DNA from: Amblyomma americanum
Lineage: Eukaryota > Arthropoda > Arachnida > Ixodida > Ixodidae
NCBI RefSeq assembly: GCF_052857255.1
Contig: NC_135505.1
Location: 54,858,792-54,922,791, forward strand
Length of the DNA: 64,000 nucleotides
Direction: 5' to 3'
How positions within the stretch are numbered: position 1 is the first letter of the stretch; the number at the start of each line of letters is the position of its first letter. The notes under the pieces are model-generated. The model was not told where the DNA came from. It was given only the letters and a program-made list of their open reading frames with translations, and ran no database searches. Shown here piece by piece: positions 10,975-21,760 of this stretch. The translations under genes were made by a program, and so were the position numbers.

Positions 10975-13552
10975 TTTTTATTTTTTTTCAAAATGTTTGC
11001 AAAACTGCTGGGGCAACAGGCGAAGCTAGTATAGACCCAATGTACACATTTGTCATTACAGCAACAGAAGATACCAAGATGAAACTCGGTTGTAAATGAT
11101 CAGTGGAACAAAGTAGTAGCGAACGACACTCAACAGTAGGCAATAAAGGATTAAAAGCATAGCCCTCAATCTTCGAAAAGTATAAGCGCGTAATAGAAAA
11201 TAAGTATTTGTTAGCCATTTTGATATCAAGCGGCAGACTATTCTCTACTTTTGCCCCAAACTATTGAATTAGGCGCTAACCAGAGGCGTTTCGGGTGACA
11301 GGGTAATTAAAATGAATATTGCATGATTTCCTAGTATTCCTTTTAGGCAACACAAGAATATTAATTGAAAGCGGGTAAGTAACTATTTTATGAAATGTTA
11401 TTTACTACCATTGCAATTCTCATTTCATATAACAAACGAAACTGCAAAATCTGTAACCAATTGAACAAAGGAGCCCTTGACTGATACCTGTCCGAATATG
11501 TTATTATTCCCAGTGCTTTTTTCTGCAAAGAGATATTTTGATGAATGTAAGATCTGTATGTATTAGCCCATGACTCGTTGCAGTAGGTAAAATGACGGTG
11601 AAAAAGAGAAAAATAAATGATCTTCAGCACACTTCTCTCCAGCAACCCCGGTGTTTATTACAGAATGTAACAAGCTGAAGCAACCTTGGAGCACGGGGTA
11701 TCAAAATGTTTTTGCCAATTAAGGTTCTTATCTAAGGTTTCGCCTAAGTAATGACGTCAACTTGCTCAATTAAACTGTTATCGAGGCGAATATGTAATTG
11801 TGTGCATGTGATATGTTTGTTCCTGGACCTAAACAGGGCGTACTTTGTTTTCACAGGATTTATTGTGAGTTTATCAGCATTTCACCATGCCGAGATGTTA
11901 GTTAACTCAGGTGTCAGTCTCAATTTCAGTTTAAGTGTTGCCTGTAAAAATCATTGCAGTGTCAACCGCGTAAATCATCGTTTTTGTATTCTGCAAACCG
12001 AGAGGAAAACATTCAATATAATTTGAAAAAGGCACAAGGCGTAGGAGGGACCCTGGGGGCACTGCAGCACCGACAGGTTGTAGAGATGATTTAAGTGTAA
12101 TAGGTGGACAAATTGCTTTATGTTAGTAAGGTAGCTTGCTAAGAAATCAAGAGTAAAATCTCTAAAACCATAGTGCTAATGCTTTTGAATTGAAATGTTA
12201 TGATTAACAGCATCAAATGCTTTCTTTAAGTATAGGAACATGGCTACATATATTTCATTATTATGCAAAGATGAACATAGGTCTTCAGACAATGCCATTA
12301 CAGTTATTCCTGAAGTCATGTTGACGGTGATATATGTGTCTTGTTTTCTCCAAGTAGTCATTTAGTTGCTTTGCGACAATTTTTCCGAACACAGCATTAA
12401 TGATACTCAAAACCTAGATTTTGCGGTAACTGCCTGGATCATTACTATGCCCTTGTTTGTAAACTGGTATAACACTAGCGGTCTTAATATTATTTGAATA
12501 TTTACCTCTGTAAATACCAGAAATACCATCGTAAAGGAGTGGTGCAAAATGATGAATGTTCTCTATTAGTCCTCTCATCGTAATCACGTGATGTCCGGTT
12601 GCCTTGTTTGCGGCGAATTTTCACGTATAATGTGATTTCACAATCGCTAATGGCTTTCAGTAATGTGTTATAAACACGTGGATCTTTAACAGGGCACGGT
12701 AGATTAGGGGAATTAGCAAAAAGCTCATGGCCAATATTTGTGCAGTACTTACTAAATTTATCAACTGTGTTTTCTTGAATGGGTTCAGCACCAACGTGCT
12801 GCATTAAATGTCTACCGATTGCGTTAATTACCACGTCCCACATATTCGGGTGTTTTCTTATGCGTTCTGTATTAGCATAGAGTTTTATTTTCTTCATAAT
12901 GTGTATTAATGCCACTGCATGTTTTCTGGAGGATTTGAACTCGTTTTAAAGATAAACATTTTCTTGTTGACGTTTGCACTTGTATCATTTATCTTTCTCT
13001 TTTATAGACTCATGTATATTTTATTCATCCACGATCACAAAGGTTAATATAGCAGACTCAAAATCCTTATGAAATATTCAAATTCAGTTTGAACATTTGT
13101 ATGATATAAGTTGACGAATTCTAAACTGCATATTTTCACCTGCAAGAGTTGATAATTAATTCGCGCAAATGGTGCAGAACTCATTCGAGTGGGAGTACTC
13201 GTATTCATGCGCAGCAGAGAGAAAATTGGCGAGTGATCTGCTATATTGGACTTATCCAGCCCCGATAAGACATGGTCCGTACCATTGAATATCAAGTGAT
13301 AAATTACAGTTGCTGCAGTAGCAGTGATTGTTGTTGGATCAGAAACTGAATAATCGCAGTAATATCATTTGAGCAAAAATGCGCAATCACTTCACATGCT
13401 TGAAGATACATCGATGTTTATGTCGACCGTGATTAAAACAGAGCCCATTGGTTTATCCTCTATATAATTCAGTTTACTATCCATAGAGTCTAAAACTGGA
13501 CCATATTAGAATTTGGCGGTCGATATGTTACACCAACTCGTATTTCAAAAGA
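10975..13552 (-). mobile_element. CR1-type LINE: endonuclease end, RT, thumb, A-rich tail
   Basis: Minus-strand LINE in decayed frames. APE-type endonuclease: FEIRVGVTYRPPNSN (about 13500-13545) and SGLDKSNIADHSPIFSLL (about 13200-13260). Linker at 12502-12915. RT: VAMFLYLKKAFDAVNHN (12180-12250), YAVDTAMIF at the YADD position (about 11950) and ADKLTINPVKTKYALF (about 11830-11880). Thumb at 11388-11645 (SLQKKALGIITYSDRY). The C-terminus is near 11190. The tail gaaaaaaaataaaaaaa lies at about 10972-10990. The endonuclease is 5'-truncated where a gypsy LTR begins. The YADD position reads YAVD, so this RT is also inactive. Confidence 0.82.
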
Positions 13553-13555
13553 CAA

Positions 13556-13690
13556 TATTCTAGCTAGAAAAGGTCGAAGCGCGATCCCCGCGCGCCGATG
13601 ACGACGCTACTGCTGGCGGACCAGCCTGGTTTTGTGCTCCTTCTATCACTTGTGCTCGCCGCCGGCCTCTACGTCAAGCAAGCCTGGACA
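13556..13690 (+). mobile_element. Gypsy LTR remnant (5' LTR position)
   Basis: About 120 bp here match the sequence ending at 20426 (aagcgcgatc, tgacgctactgctgg against cgacgctgctgctgg, gtgctcct-ctatcac, ctcgccgccggc-tctacgtca). Both copies end in gaca followed by at. In this copy a tRNA primer-binding site follows two bases later, so this end is a 5' LTR. The left boundary is set by the truncated CR1 LINE and is uncertain by about 15 bp. Confidence 0.6.
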
Positions 13691-13692
13691 AT

Positions 13693-13710
13693 TGGTGCAG
13701 GTGCTGGGTA
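13693..13710 (+). other. Candidate primer-binding site
   Basis: tggtgcaggtgctgggta begins two bases after the LTR end (...gaca). It starts with TGG, as expected for pairing with a tRNA 3' CCA end. The primer tRNA was not identified. Confidence 0.45.
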
Positions 13711-13851
13711 AGGCATCTCATGCAGCGCACACCGCATCGCAACTGGAGCCCGGTACTAAGTTCTGGCTGTCGGGCTTTCCTGGGGCCCTCAGAAGAAACA
13801 GGGACTTACGTTAGCCGACGTCAGTAAGGCCAAGCGCCGAAATTCGGATTT

Positions 13852-14596
13852 TTGCACGAGAGGTCGAGGACATCTCAGACCAACGCCAGCGTACCGTCCC
13901 AGTCACAACAAACCGACCCCGCGATTGCAGCGAAGATCGTCTTTGCGCCTGTCACCCCAAAATCTCCCTCCCCGTTCCGTGGCGATGGCCTTGATGTTGA
14001 AGACTGGGTGGAGCACTATGTACTGGTATCTCGACATAATGCGTTGATAACCGACCAATGTCTCCAGAACATGTACTTCTCCTTAGATGCCACAGCGCAA
14101 TACTGGTTCGAGAACCACGAGACTTCGCTAACATCGTGGGAGACGTGCAAGAGCAATGTGGTACGCACGTTCGCAAACCAGCACCGTCGACAGCGTGCTG
14201 AAGATCTTCTCCACGCTCGTATCCAGGCTCCCACCGAGAGCGTGAGAAGTTTCTTCGAGGACGTACTGCGTCTGAGCGCCCGCGCTGATCCTCGGGCTAC
14301 TGAAGAGAAGAAGGTACGGGCCTTGATGAGGGTTGTCCGGATTGACATCTTTGGAGGCCTCATCCGCAATCACCCTATAACAGTAGCCGAATTCGTTGCT
14401 TAAACGACCAACATCGAGCACGCATTAGCAAATCGAACCAGTTACTTTCAGCGACTGAGCGCCCTTCCTGTCCTCTCAAGTCTTGCTTCGCCTGGCCTGA
14501 GCGGTGTTGGCCTCACCGATGTTCACGAAATTATCTGCGACGTCGTCCCAGAGGAGCTGAAAAGGCTGAACGAGGAGCTGAACGAAAGGAAATAGC
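13852..14596 (+). pseudogene. Gypsy gag
   Basis: Plus-strand gag of a Ty3/gypsy element lying 140 bp after its primer-binding site. Capsid-like motifs are PKSPSPFRGDGLDVEDWVEH, TAQYWFENHETSLTSWETCK and AEDLLHARIQAPTESVRSFF (about 13960-14260), the same architecture as the gag at 34437-34661 (FRGNVFEGVEDWLDQFERV, ARTWFENHESS). An in-frame TAA at 14401-14403 follows AEFVA. The frame then continues through TTNIEHALANR and EELKRLNEELNERK to a second stop near 14594. No zinc knuckle or pol follows; the next sequence is a BEL element end. Confidence 0.85.
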
Positions 14597-14624
14597 CGCT
14601 CTGACCTGTGACCACCTGCGACAT

Positions 14625-14924
14625 ATGATCTCGACTCGTGATAAAGCGTTGGAGGGGTTCTGGAAGCGCTGCTGCTCTGAATACTTAAAGGAGTTGCAGC
14701 TGACACATTCCAAAGGCGTTCAACGTGGAAGACAAGTTGACATTGGCGATGTGGTCCTCTTAAAAGAAGCTCTGGAGTCGCGCCAAATGTGGAAGCTTGG
14801 AATGATTGAAAGGGCTTTCACTGGAAGAGACAACAAGGCAAGAGCTTTTGAGGTCCGTATGCCAGGGGGGGCAAGACGTCGGCGGCCGATTCAACTTATA
14901 TACCCTTTGGAACTCTCCGGCTAA
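14625..14924 (+). pseudogene. BEL/Pao pol C-terminal domain (DUF5641-like)
   Basis: Open frame matching the last domain of BEL/Pao polyproteins, which lies after integrase. Motifs are FWKRCCSEYLKELQ, QVDIGDVVLLKE, RQMWKLGMIE, and RRPIQLIYPLE at the very end, which is the usual stop position. The N-terminal part of this domain and all of gag, protease, RT and integrase are missing. A polypurine tract (14943-14952) and an LTR follow directly, as in an intact BEL 3' end. Confidence 0.88.
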
Positions 14925-14952
14925 CAAATGACTTCCATCATTTGGGGGGGAG

Positions 14953-15385
14953 TGTGTCGGAGACAAAAGAGTTGAGACGGCGCCGTGCGGTGCGCGATGT
15001 TATCGGCCAACGAACCCAGGACGGCGGGAGTGCTGTGTATGTGTGTGCACGTGTATGTGCGTGCGCGCGGGCGCCCGGATGAACCGGGCGGCGGTCTGCC
15101 CACATCCCCTTTCCCCATCCCCGCTCCAAGCTGTGCCCCCGCGATATGGGTGGCAGAAATCGAGCACATTCCCCCCACATAGCCACAAGAAGAAGTCATC
15201 GGCCGGCTCGTCTGCCTGTCGCCGGAAAGGAGGAAAGGGAGGACTCGGCCCGGCATCGGGACAGTGGTTGTGCGGGACGCTGAACGGAAAGGCCGTGTTT
15301 CCAACCTCTGCTGTAAAGTTTTCTTTTGCCATTCAGCCAATTAAACAAGTTAAGTTTTACCGGATTATCTTTCTTCCTTGTGACC
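14953..15385 (+). mobile_element. BEL/Pao 3' LTR
   Basis: After the polypurine tract ggggggag the sequence starts TGTGTCGGAGAC. It runs through a GT-rich and GC-rich segment to an aattaaac near 15341-15348 that may serve as polyadenylation signal. The right end is not fixed because no partner LTR exists in the window; sequence resembling a pogo transposase begins at about 15395. Confidence 0.6.
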
Positions 15386-15394
15386 GGGTATATA

Positions 15395-15645
15395 GAACGC
15401 GTACGTGGAGCACGTATTCTTTCACGTACAACCAAGATACTTCAGCCGACATCTTGAAGGAAGTTGAGAGAGGCACCGGCAATAAGAGTGAAGATGAGAT
15501 CGACCATGAAGACAACCACAGCTCCCTAGTGTCGACTAATGAGGCAAGCCAGGCAGTTGAACTACTCGAGCAGTACTTCCGGCAAGAGGGTTGCTTGGAG
15601 CACATATGCGACCTAACCAGGATGAATGACTACTTGAACTACATC
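15395..15645 (+). pseudogene. pogo/Tigger-type transposase C-terminus
   Basis: The open frame reads acidic DEIDHEDNHSSLVSTNEASQ, then AVELLEQYFRQEGCLEHI and CDLTRMNDYL. This is the typical tail of CENP-B/pogo-family (Tigger, Jerky-like) transposases: an acidic patch, an A-x-x-x-L-x-x-Y-x-x-Q helix and a final L-N-D-L motif. The DDE core is absent. A longer open frame (15043-15696) joins the preceding LTR to this tail; that fusion is accidental. The fragment abuts the 3' end of the opposite-strand P-like transposase pseudogene. Confidence 0.6.
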
Positions 15646-16845
15646 TTCAGCTTCACTGACGTTTCCGTGGTCAAGAACGTCATCTATTTTGTCTGAAAGG
15701 AACTTACTCGTAGTTTCACACACCTCATTTGGGCTCAGCAGTGCTTTGATTACGTCTGGGGTGCAGTTCACTCCTCTAGGTGGCTTTGCCAAGTTGTAGA
15801 ATGCGAGTAAATTCACAGTCATCAGAAACTGTGACACTGTCGGATGGTCGTTACAGCCAGACGACTGTCTAATTATACCAAAAATGTTTTTAAGCTTATC
15901 CTGGGTTAATCTGGATGTTAAAAGATACTTGAAACCCACAGTCGACGTCAGGTAGGACAACAAGCCAAGTGTACTCTTGATGGTAACCCTTAGCCCAGCA
16001 GACGTGCTTTCAGTAAGAAAACCACCACCAGCTGGTTTTGCAGTTTGCTCCCATTCCTGCAGATACTCTAGGAAGCCTTTCAGAAATTGAACATTTGGAC
16101 TGTCAGGCTTGAGTGCCTTCTCGCTTGTTCGCTATGTCATAACACGAATCAGGCGATTCATTTCTTTTACGAAATCTACTGTCGGCTGCACGGTCCTATG
16201 TGAGGCTTCAATGTGTTCTCTATAAATGAAAAGTCCTTTGATGACCTCGTCGCTGAAGAGCTGAAATGCGACGTCCACTTTCATTTTTTCAAAGCACTTT
16301 GGCTTAAGGTGTGCATTTGTCAGGTTTGGCATAACTTTCAGTGTAACATTTTCTCGATCCGCTTCGAAGGCTGCTAGTACAATACCAATGTGAACATGCC
16401 CAGCTGATGTCAGGTATCCTTTTCCAACAAATCCATTTCTCACATTCTTCAAAAGGTGTGTAAAATCTGACAAGAAATAGACCTGCCTTTTAGGATCCAC
16501 TGGGTGTTTGGTGCTGCTCCGAACGTGGCTTGGAGAACCTTTGAAAAAAAACAACTTGAGATCAGTTTCTTCATCACAATATTTAAACATTAGAAACATG
16601 AAATCTGCACTAGCACCATGCACACTCTAAACAATCTTGCATTTTGCGTGAAATTACAGCCTTACCCTGTATTACAAACAGCCGCCACATATTTTTATTC
16701 CAGCTGGCGCCGTCGCATCTTATGCAATCCACGAACAGACCAGCCTTTTCCGCAAGGACTGTGGTTTCCAATATGATTTTCGCCAGTGTTGGGGCCTTCA
16801 CATTGCCCTTTGAGGCAAAAACACCGAGGATATGCGTCCATTTTC

Positions 16846-16929
16846 CTGCGGAAAGGTAATCTCTCACAAATGTACGTGCGTTTTACGTATAAAGTTGCGA
16901 ACTGTAACCAAGAGAAAAGAAACGTTTAC
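16846..16929 (-). other. Intron 2 of the P-like transposase
   Basis: 84-bp intron. The donor reads ACTG|GTAAAC and the acceptor CCTTTCCGCAG|GAAAA on the minus strand. Joining gives QPFTG followed by KWTHILGVFASKG, in frame and as expected for the family. Confidence 0.75.
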
Positions 16930-17031
16930 CAGTAAATGGCTGAAACAGCACAATCATCCCATGGTCTGCCAGCACATTCTTCTGGTCAGCAGGTGTATGA
17001 CCTCCAAGGTCAACAAAGCCTTCAATATCAC

Positions 17032-18015
17032 CTGAATTGTAAAAAAAGCACAGGAAAAACACCTTGTTTTATGCGCAGACATCTCTCAACACAGATCAGA
17101 ATATTGCAAAAGTGCTAAACCAGCACAAAAAGAAACACGTGCTAAAAGACTTGACGATCGAATATTACCAGAGCACTGCACGGCTCGAGCAATATTGAAG
17201 TGCTTAGCAGAACATCGTATTTTTCTCATACTGTAAAAGCTCGCTGATTCGTGCTTCAATGAACCGGAAAAAATGTTCGCATGGTCGGAAATTAAGTTCG
17301 AACTATCGAATGACCCCGAAAAAAAAACTGACAAGAACCGCTTGTATCGCGGTAAATTTATTTGGTGAAAGACATGGCAGTAGTTGCTTGTTATTTTAGA
17401 TGAGAACGGCGCAACAATCACTATTTTTAGTGGTGGAGCACTGCCGCTAGTGCATCGCACGCCGCAAGCGCGGAAGATTCACGGGCGATGAATACGGCAT
17501 TGCTCAGCAGCTCCGAAGCGGCAAGAAAAAAAATGTGGATAGGGAAGATTAGCGAAACAGGCAACCAACGCTATAAACGGCGCGTAGCTGGGTTTGGCTG
17601 GCTGGCTAGTGCGGTTGGGTGTACGTTTCAGGAAAGCAAAATCGAAACTATCAGTGTGTCCGCTCTTGTAGATGAGGCCGTCCGTCCGCCATCACGCCTG
17701 CCGTTCAGCGCAAGTCAGAGGTACGCGAGTGATTCTGCAGCACAGAATTCAGCTTTGAGGGAGGCTATTTGGACGACCGCTTGCCGAACCGATACCTGTA
17801 TGTACAAAACCTCCTTTGGAAGCCCGTTCGAATTAACCGGTGCGAGACCCGTAGCTTCCGAAACAGCGAGCGTCCAACGCCATAGACTTGCATAGCGTTT
17901 GCCGGGACCGCGCCGGCAGTTCGAAGTATGCGGATTTTCGCATTGCGGGGTTTGAATCAAAGAGCTTTTACCGCATACACAGAACGGTCCAAGAATTCAT
18001 TGCAGCTATACTCAC
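17032..18015 (-). other. Intron 1 of the P-like transposase
   Basis: 984 bp. The donor is GCTG|GTGAGTATA and the acceptor TTTTTTTACAATTCAG|GTGATATTG. Splicing gives VKSAG then DIEGFVDLGG in frame. The intron has a few unlinked open frames. Its parts near 17290 and 17830 (ttcgaa-rich, cgttcgaattaacc) resemble ends of pogo-type MITEs, but I could not define one. Confidence 0.7.
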
Positions 18016-18799
18016 CAGCTGATTTCACATTTAGGTACTCCGAAAGCTTTATTTCGTCAATGACGAGGCCACCGGGACGACTGCAAGCATCCATGGTCTT
18101 TGTTTTTTCATTTAGGGCATCGAAGGCCTTTGTACTGAGGCCAAAGCCACCCTTGAAGCGCTGTGTATACTTTTTCAGGCAAGTTCGCCCTGGCAGAACC
18201 ATAATAGACTGTCTGCGGAGATGTTCATACAACTTCGGGCTTGGCATCCTCATCAGCATACATTCTAAAATCCACTCATCATCGTATCGCATTCCCTTGT
18301 TTGATTTTCGCCTTGCAGCAAGGAAACAACTCTTTACAACCAGCTGCAGCTTTGAGGGAAGAGATTTAATTTTGCTGTTAGATGTCTCTTCACTAAGAGC
18401 GTCATATCGCTCTTTCATGTGAGCCACCTGTATCCTTGCATTTGCCAATCTTTTTTTGGTTCTTGACAGGCTTGGAGAAATGTTCCTGCACTGTTTCTTT
18501 TCATCAGATTTTCTGGCAATTTCACTTGTGCTTTGCTTTTTTCTGCACGCTTGGTTTTGAGCCAGAATCCTTTGGTACATGCAGAAAGCGCAGGATTCAC
18601 CTTCAGACCTCAGAGATAATGAACACTTCTCAGAAAAAATCATGCCTTTGTAGGAGGTGTGCTTTCGTGAGGCCGGCTTTATGCCGCATCCATCACAAAG
18701 ATTTGTCAAGGCAACTTCCTTGATCAAAGTTTCGGCCTCTTCGCAAGTTGTGACGATGTGTTTTGACTTTTTCCTTCCCCTGAGGTAAACCGTGGCTAC

Positions 18800-18880
18800 C
18801 ACTGATTGTCCATCAAGTAATGGCTTTCAAATGCTACCACACTGATTGTCCATCAAGTAATGGCTTTGCAAATGCTACCA
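18800..18880. repeat. 41-bp tandem duplication inside the P-like transposase
   Basis: The block cactgattgtccatcaagt...aaatgctacca occurs twice in a row and differs only by one extra base (ctttcaaatg against ctttgcaaatg). 41 is not a multiple of 3, so the duplication breaks the reading frame, with one copy reading GQSVW then a stop. Removing one copy restores continuity between the upstream part (EKMVAFAKPLLDGQS) and the downstream part (VVATVYLRGRKKSKH). Confidence 0.8.
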
Positions 18881-19604
18881 TCTTTTCAATGAAGAGGTTA
18901 GCGAAGTTATTTTTTTCAGCGTCACAATAGGCGTACGCTAATGAATCGACTGTCACAGATGGCACTTTCATTCATGTCACTGGAATAGCGATGTTCGAGA
19001 ATGGATGGAGACGATCGTTGGTTGTTGGTGGTCGTTCGTCACCAGCATTTTGCGCTACGCCAGCGCTTCCTTCTGCAGAAACACAGCGTGGGGTGGTGCA
19101 CTTTTCAGTTACTGCAGCTCCGCTGTTGGTGTCAGATGCTTCCATGCTCACCGATTCAGCATTATCAATGCCTGAGCACAACTCGGAGGCTTCCGACGCA
19201 GCACACCTGCGACGCTTTGCTGGAGGCTCTTGCTGGCACAGATTTCTAGTTTTTCTTTTAGCTGACACTTTAGGCAGAATGTGGTCTGGGTAATGCGTGA
19301 ATATCAAAGGCACGGCTTCGGGTTTGAGGCGCGGTTTATCGCGGGGAAGCTCGCTGGTAACACCATTTACGCTGACAGTGAATGTGCGCTCGATACAACT
19401 GCTCTCAAAATGTTTCTCGCAAACCACAGCAGCTGGCGTCAGCCTTCTGTCCTCTCTTTTGATGTTTCTTTCTCATTCTGCATGCCGCGTAGCATCAGAT
19501 GGTGCAGTAAACATGAAAACACATTCCTTGTTCGAGCGGTAACCGCTTTTACACATTGGCACAAAGCAAGTCTTCTCTTTGCACTGTCGCTTTGGCTTTG
19601 ACAT

Positions 19605-20293
19605 CTTTTTTGTGCAGTCACATGTAGCTCGTTTAGTGGTGGACACGGGAAAAAAACAATCGAGAGCTCAGTCTATGATTTGACTACACAGTGAAAGCAC
19701 GCAGAACGGATACACGCACGCAAAGAACGCGAGCACAAAACCGACGAAATCACCACAGAACTGCTCGGAGGAGCGGATGCGTCGACTTTCATGTGCTAGG
19801 AGCCACACAGGACAACATACACTGCACCTCAGTCAACAAAATTTCGTGCACAATCAGGTTAATCGCGCACGCACAAGACCAGGTCGCTGCCTTCCGAAGC
19901 GAGAAAACCGCGTCGTCTGCTGCGGCAGCACCCTCCAGACAAGCAGCGCCCTCTGCCGCCATCGATGGGCTTTCATTGCAAACGGTGCCACCTGCTCCCA
20001 CTGCGCAACGCTGGCGCTCGGCACACTAGCCAGTATATTCTAGGCACTATAGCCGTGTAGCAGCGCCGCTGCTCCTTGTCGGTTTTCCTCCTTTAGTGCA
20101 TTAAGACAACTTTACGGCAAAGGCCGTGCATAAGTCCCGTGTGACAGGGCCGTTTTACGCGCGATAATCGCCTGCATTTCTCACTGCTTTCTACATCGGC
20201 CAGCAAGATTTCTGGGCTCGTGTGTGGCTTTGCACCGCGCGTGTTTCGCTCTCGGGTTAGCAACGGGCCGATGCTTTTTATAGGGGGAGGTAC
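19605..20293. other. Upstream of the P-like gene; no gene seen
   Basis: GC-moderate sequence with antisense and sense open frames lacking known domains. A 5' UTR and terminal inverted repeat of the P-like transposon would be expected here, but I could not identify the terminus. The run ggggagg at 20283-20290 precedes the LTR piece and could be a polypurine tract. Confidence 0.4.
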
Positions 20294-20426
20294 TGTACCG
20301 AAGAGAAAGTCAAAGCGCGATCGCCGCGTGCCGACAACGACGCTGCTGCTGGAGGATATGCCTGTTTTTGTGCTCCTGCTATCACCTGTTCTCGCCGCCG
20401 GCTTCTACGTCACGCAAACCGTGACA
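20294..20426 (+). mobile_element. Short gypsy LTR, second copy
   Basis: 133 bp framed by TGTACC and GTGACA, preceded by a purine tract (20283-20290). About 120 bp match 13566-13690. No pol sequence lies upstream. It is therefore either a solo LTR or the displaced 3' LTR of the gag-bearing element at 13.6 kb, 6.6 kb away. Confidence 0.5.
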
Positions 20427-20867
20427 ATATGATGAAGAGGGAATCAACAGTTATATTCCTGGTCTAATATTCCGATATATTGTTAAACAGTAAGGCAGAT
20501 ATAACTAACAGTCCCACCCCCCCACCAAGTCGGTCATATTCACTAGGGCTCGATGCAAAGCTGGATCAAGGAATAAAAAGTTCATAACACTTTTTCAGTC
20601 AGGTTTCTCATAGAGTTATAACATCAAATTTAAACTCATGTTCTGATACATATGCTAGAAATAACTCAAGGTTTTTTAACACTACGGACGTTACAATGAA
20701 GTAAGGAAAAGCGGGAACCTTCTGTATATTATTCGTTTGATTGTTCAACATTGAAAGCCATGCTAGTTGGTGAAGTTATAAAATGAAAATTGGCAAACCA
20801 CGTTCAGACAACTACAGCGAAGTCCACTTCGCAAGCTATGTGAAAAACGTGGGAGTTTTCACTTTTA
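20427..20867. other. Non-coding, AT-rich
   Basis: No open frame of note. It may be the 3' UTR side of the minus-strand ORF1 fragment that ends at 20868. Confidence 0.35.
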
Positions 20868-21510
20868 CGCGTTAGAATCTTGCCTTATGACACCAAGGCA
20901 AACCTCCAGCCTTGTTTTTTTTTTCTGGTGTATTGCTTTACCAAGGCGAATCTTGTACTCTGGGCATAGGTGTTCATTCAAGAAGAGTGGATTCCCGTCG
21001 TCGAATTGCAAGATTGAAGTAGAAACCCTTAGTCTGCTTGCCTTTTGTACCAGCTGATCCCTAACCGTTCCAGACATAAACTTCACGACAATGTTTGATT
21101 GATCTTTCTGTTTGGTATGAACGCTGTGAATGACACCGATGTCCTGAGCTTTAAGATCAGTGTTTGAGTGATTCGCTATCTTCAGCATCATGCCAGCTAA
21201 TGATTCTTCAGCAGTCTGCGGCACACCTGTAATTTCAATGTTGTCTCTGCGAGAATACTGTATCAATTCGACTGCCTTCCGTCGCGTCTCACTTAGTTTT
21301 TTACACAGTCGCAGTCCCATTTCGTTGATCAGCCTGCTCATTAATGACAGCTGTCATGTCCTGCACTATATTTTGTACATCTACACGCAAGCCTTCAAAA
21401 AGCGAGTTCACATGTGGCATCGAATCTTTAACCTGTATTTTGCTGAGCGCTACCTTGTTATATGCTGTGATAGCGCTTATGTTGGCTCTAATGAATGCAG
21501 TTGCAGACTC
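20868..21510 (-). pseudogene. LINE ORF1 (L1/CR1-type, RRM-like) fragment
   Basis: Minus-strand frame with a coiled-coil N-terminal part (VNSLFEGLRVDVQNIVQDMT, about 21350-21430). One frameshift near 21325 is followed by KAVELIQYSRRDNIEITGVP and NIVVKFMSGTVRDQLVQKA, and finally PLFLNEHLCPEYKIRLGKAI. These are hallmarks of LINE ORF1p RNA-binding proteins (Transposase_22 type): a Y-S-R-R-x-N-I-E-I-x-G-V-P motif and an L-N-E-x-L motif. It would bind LINE RNA. No ORF2 is attached, so it is an orphan fragment. Confidence 0.78.
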
Positions 21511-21544
21511 AAGTTTCTAGACAAGTTTAACTAAAGTCTACGCT

Positions 21545-21760
21545 ATCGCAAAATACAACACAGTTATTCTGTTGTAACGACACAAAATCGTGTTGTAAAA
21601 AAGAATCTTTCGCTGTACAACACAAGCCTGTGTTGTACGGCTGTGTTGTACAACATGTTATCTTTTTTACAACACAGTAACGCGTTTTACAACTGAAGAC
21701 TGCCCTGTTGTTACGACATAATGGTTTTTTGCACAATAGGTTAATGTGTTCTACAACATA
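21545..21760. mobile_element. Hairpin-rich MITE-like element
   Basis: Several nested inverted repeats built on TTGTACAACA and GTTGTAA words. There is a perfect 15-bp pair GTGTTGTAAAAAAGA (21590-21604) with TCTTTTTTACAACAC (21661-21675). Inside it is a 10-bp pair GTACAACACA (21615-21624) with TGTGTTGTAC (21629-21638) and a 4-base loop. The outer boundaries and any target-site duplication are not resolved. This fits a non-autonomous DNA element or a strong transcript hairpin. Confidence 0.5.

Larger units (their letters stand above)
15646..19604 (-). pseudogene. P-element / THAP9-like transposase, four exons, inactivated
   Basis: Exon 1 (19604-18016) starts MSKPKRQCKEKTCFVPMC, a C2-CH THAP finger completed by VCEKHF and RLKPEAVPLIF. 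A Lys/Arg-rich helical region follows, then GGLVIDEIKLSEYL, which carries the first acidic residue of the RNase H-like fold. Exon 2 (17031-16930) is GDIEGFVDLGGHTPADQKN onward to QPFTG. Exon 3 (16845-16666) has CIRCDGASWNKNMWRLF (second Asp). Exon 4 (16538 to about 15650) has KHPVDPKRQVYFLSDFTHLL. All junctions keep frame with GT/AG sites: introns 18015-17032, 16929-16846 and 16665-16539. Damage: TGA at codon 44 (19475-19473), a stop at 18972, a 41-bp tandem duplication near 18800-18880, TAG at 16134-16132, and Lys (15891-15889) at the family's D-x-x-E position (QDKLKNIFG). It could be a transposon copy or a retired host gene. Confidence 0.85.

Noticed and set aside
15043..15696. A 217-codon open frame suggesting a single protein
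   Set aside because: It spans the BEL LTR and the pogo transposase tail, two unrelated pieces; the fusion is accidental.
17210..17880. A complete pogo-type MITE in intron 1 of the P-like gene
   Set aside because: Two ttcgaa-rich ends look suggestive, but they do not pair as inverted repeats and no TA duplication was found.
17488..17895. 135-codon plus-strand frame in the P-like intron
   Set aside because: No motif, no partner exon; expected by chance in this GC-richer intron.
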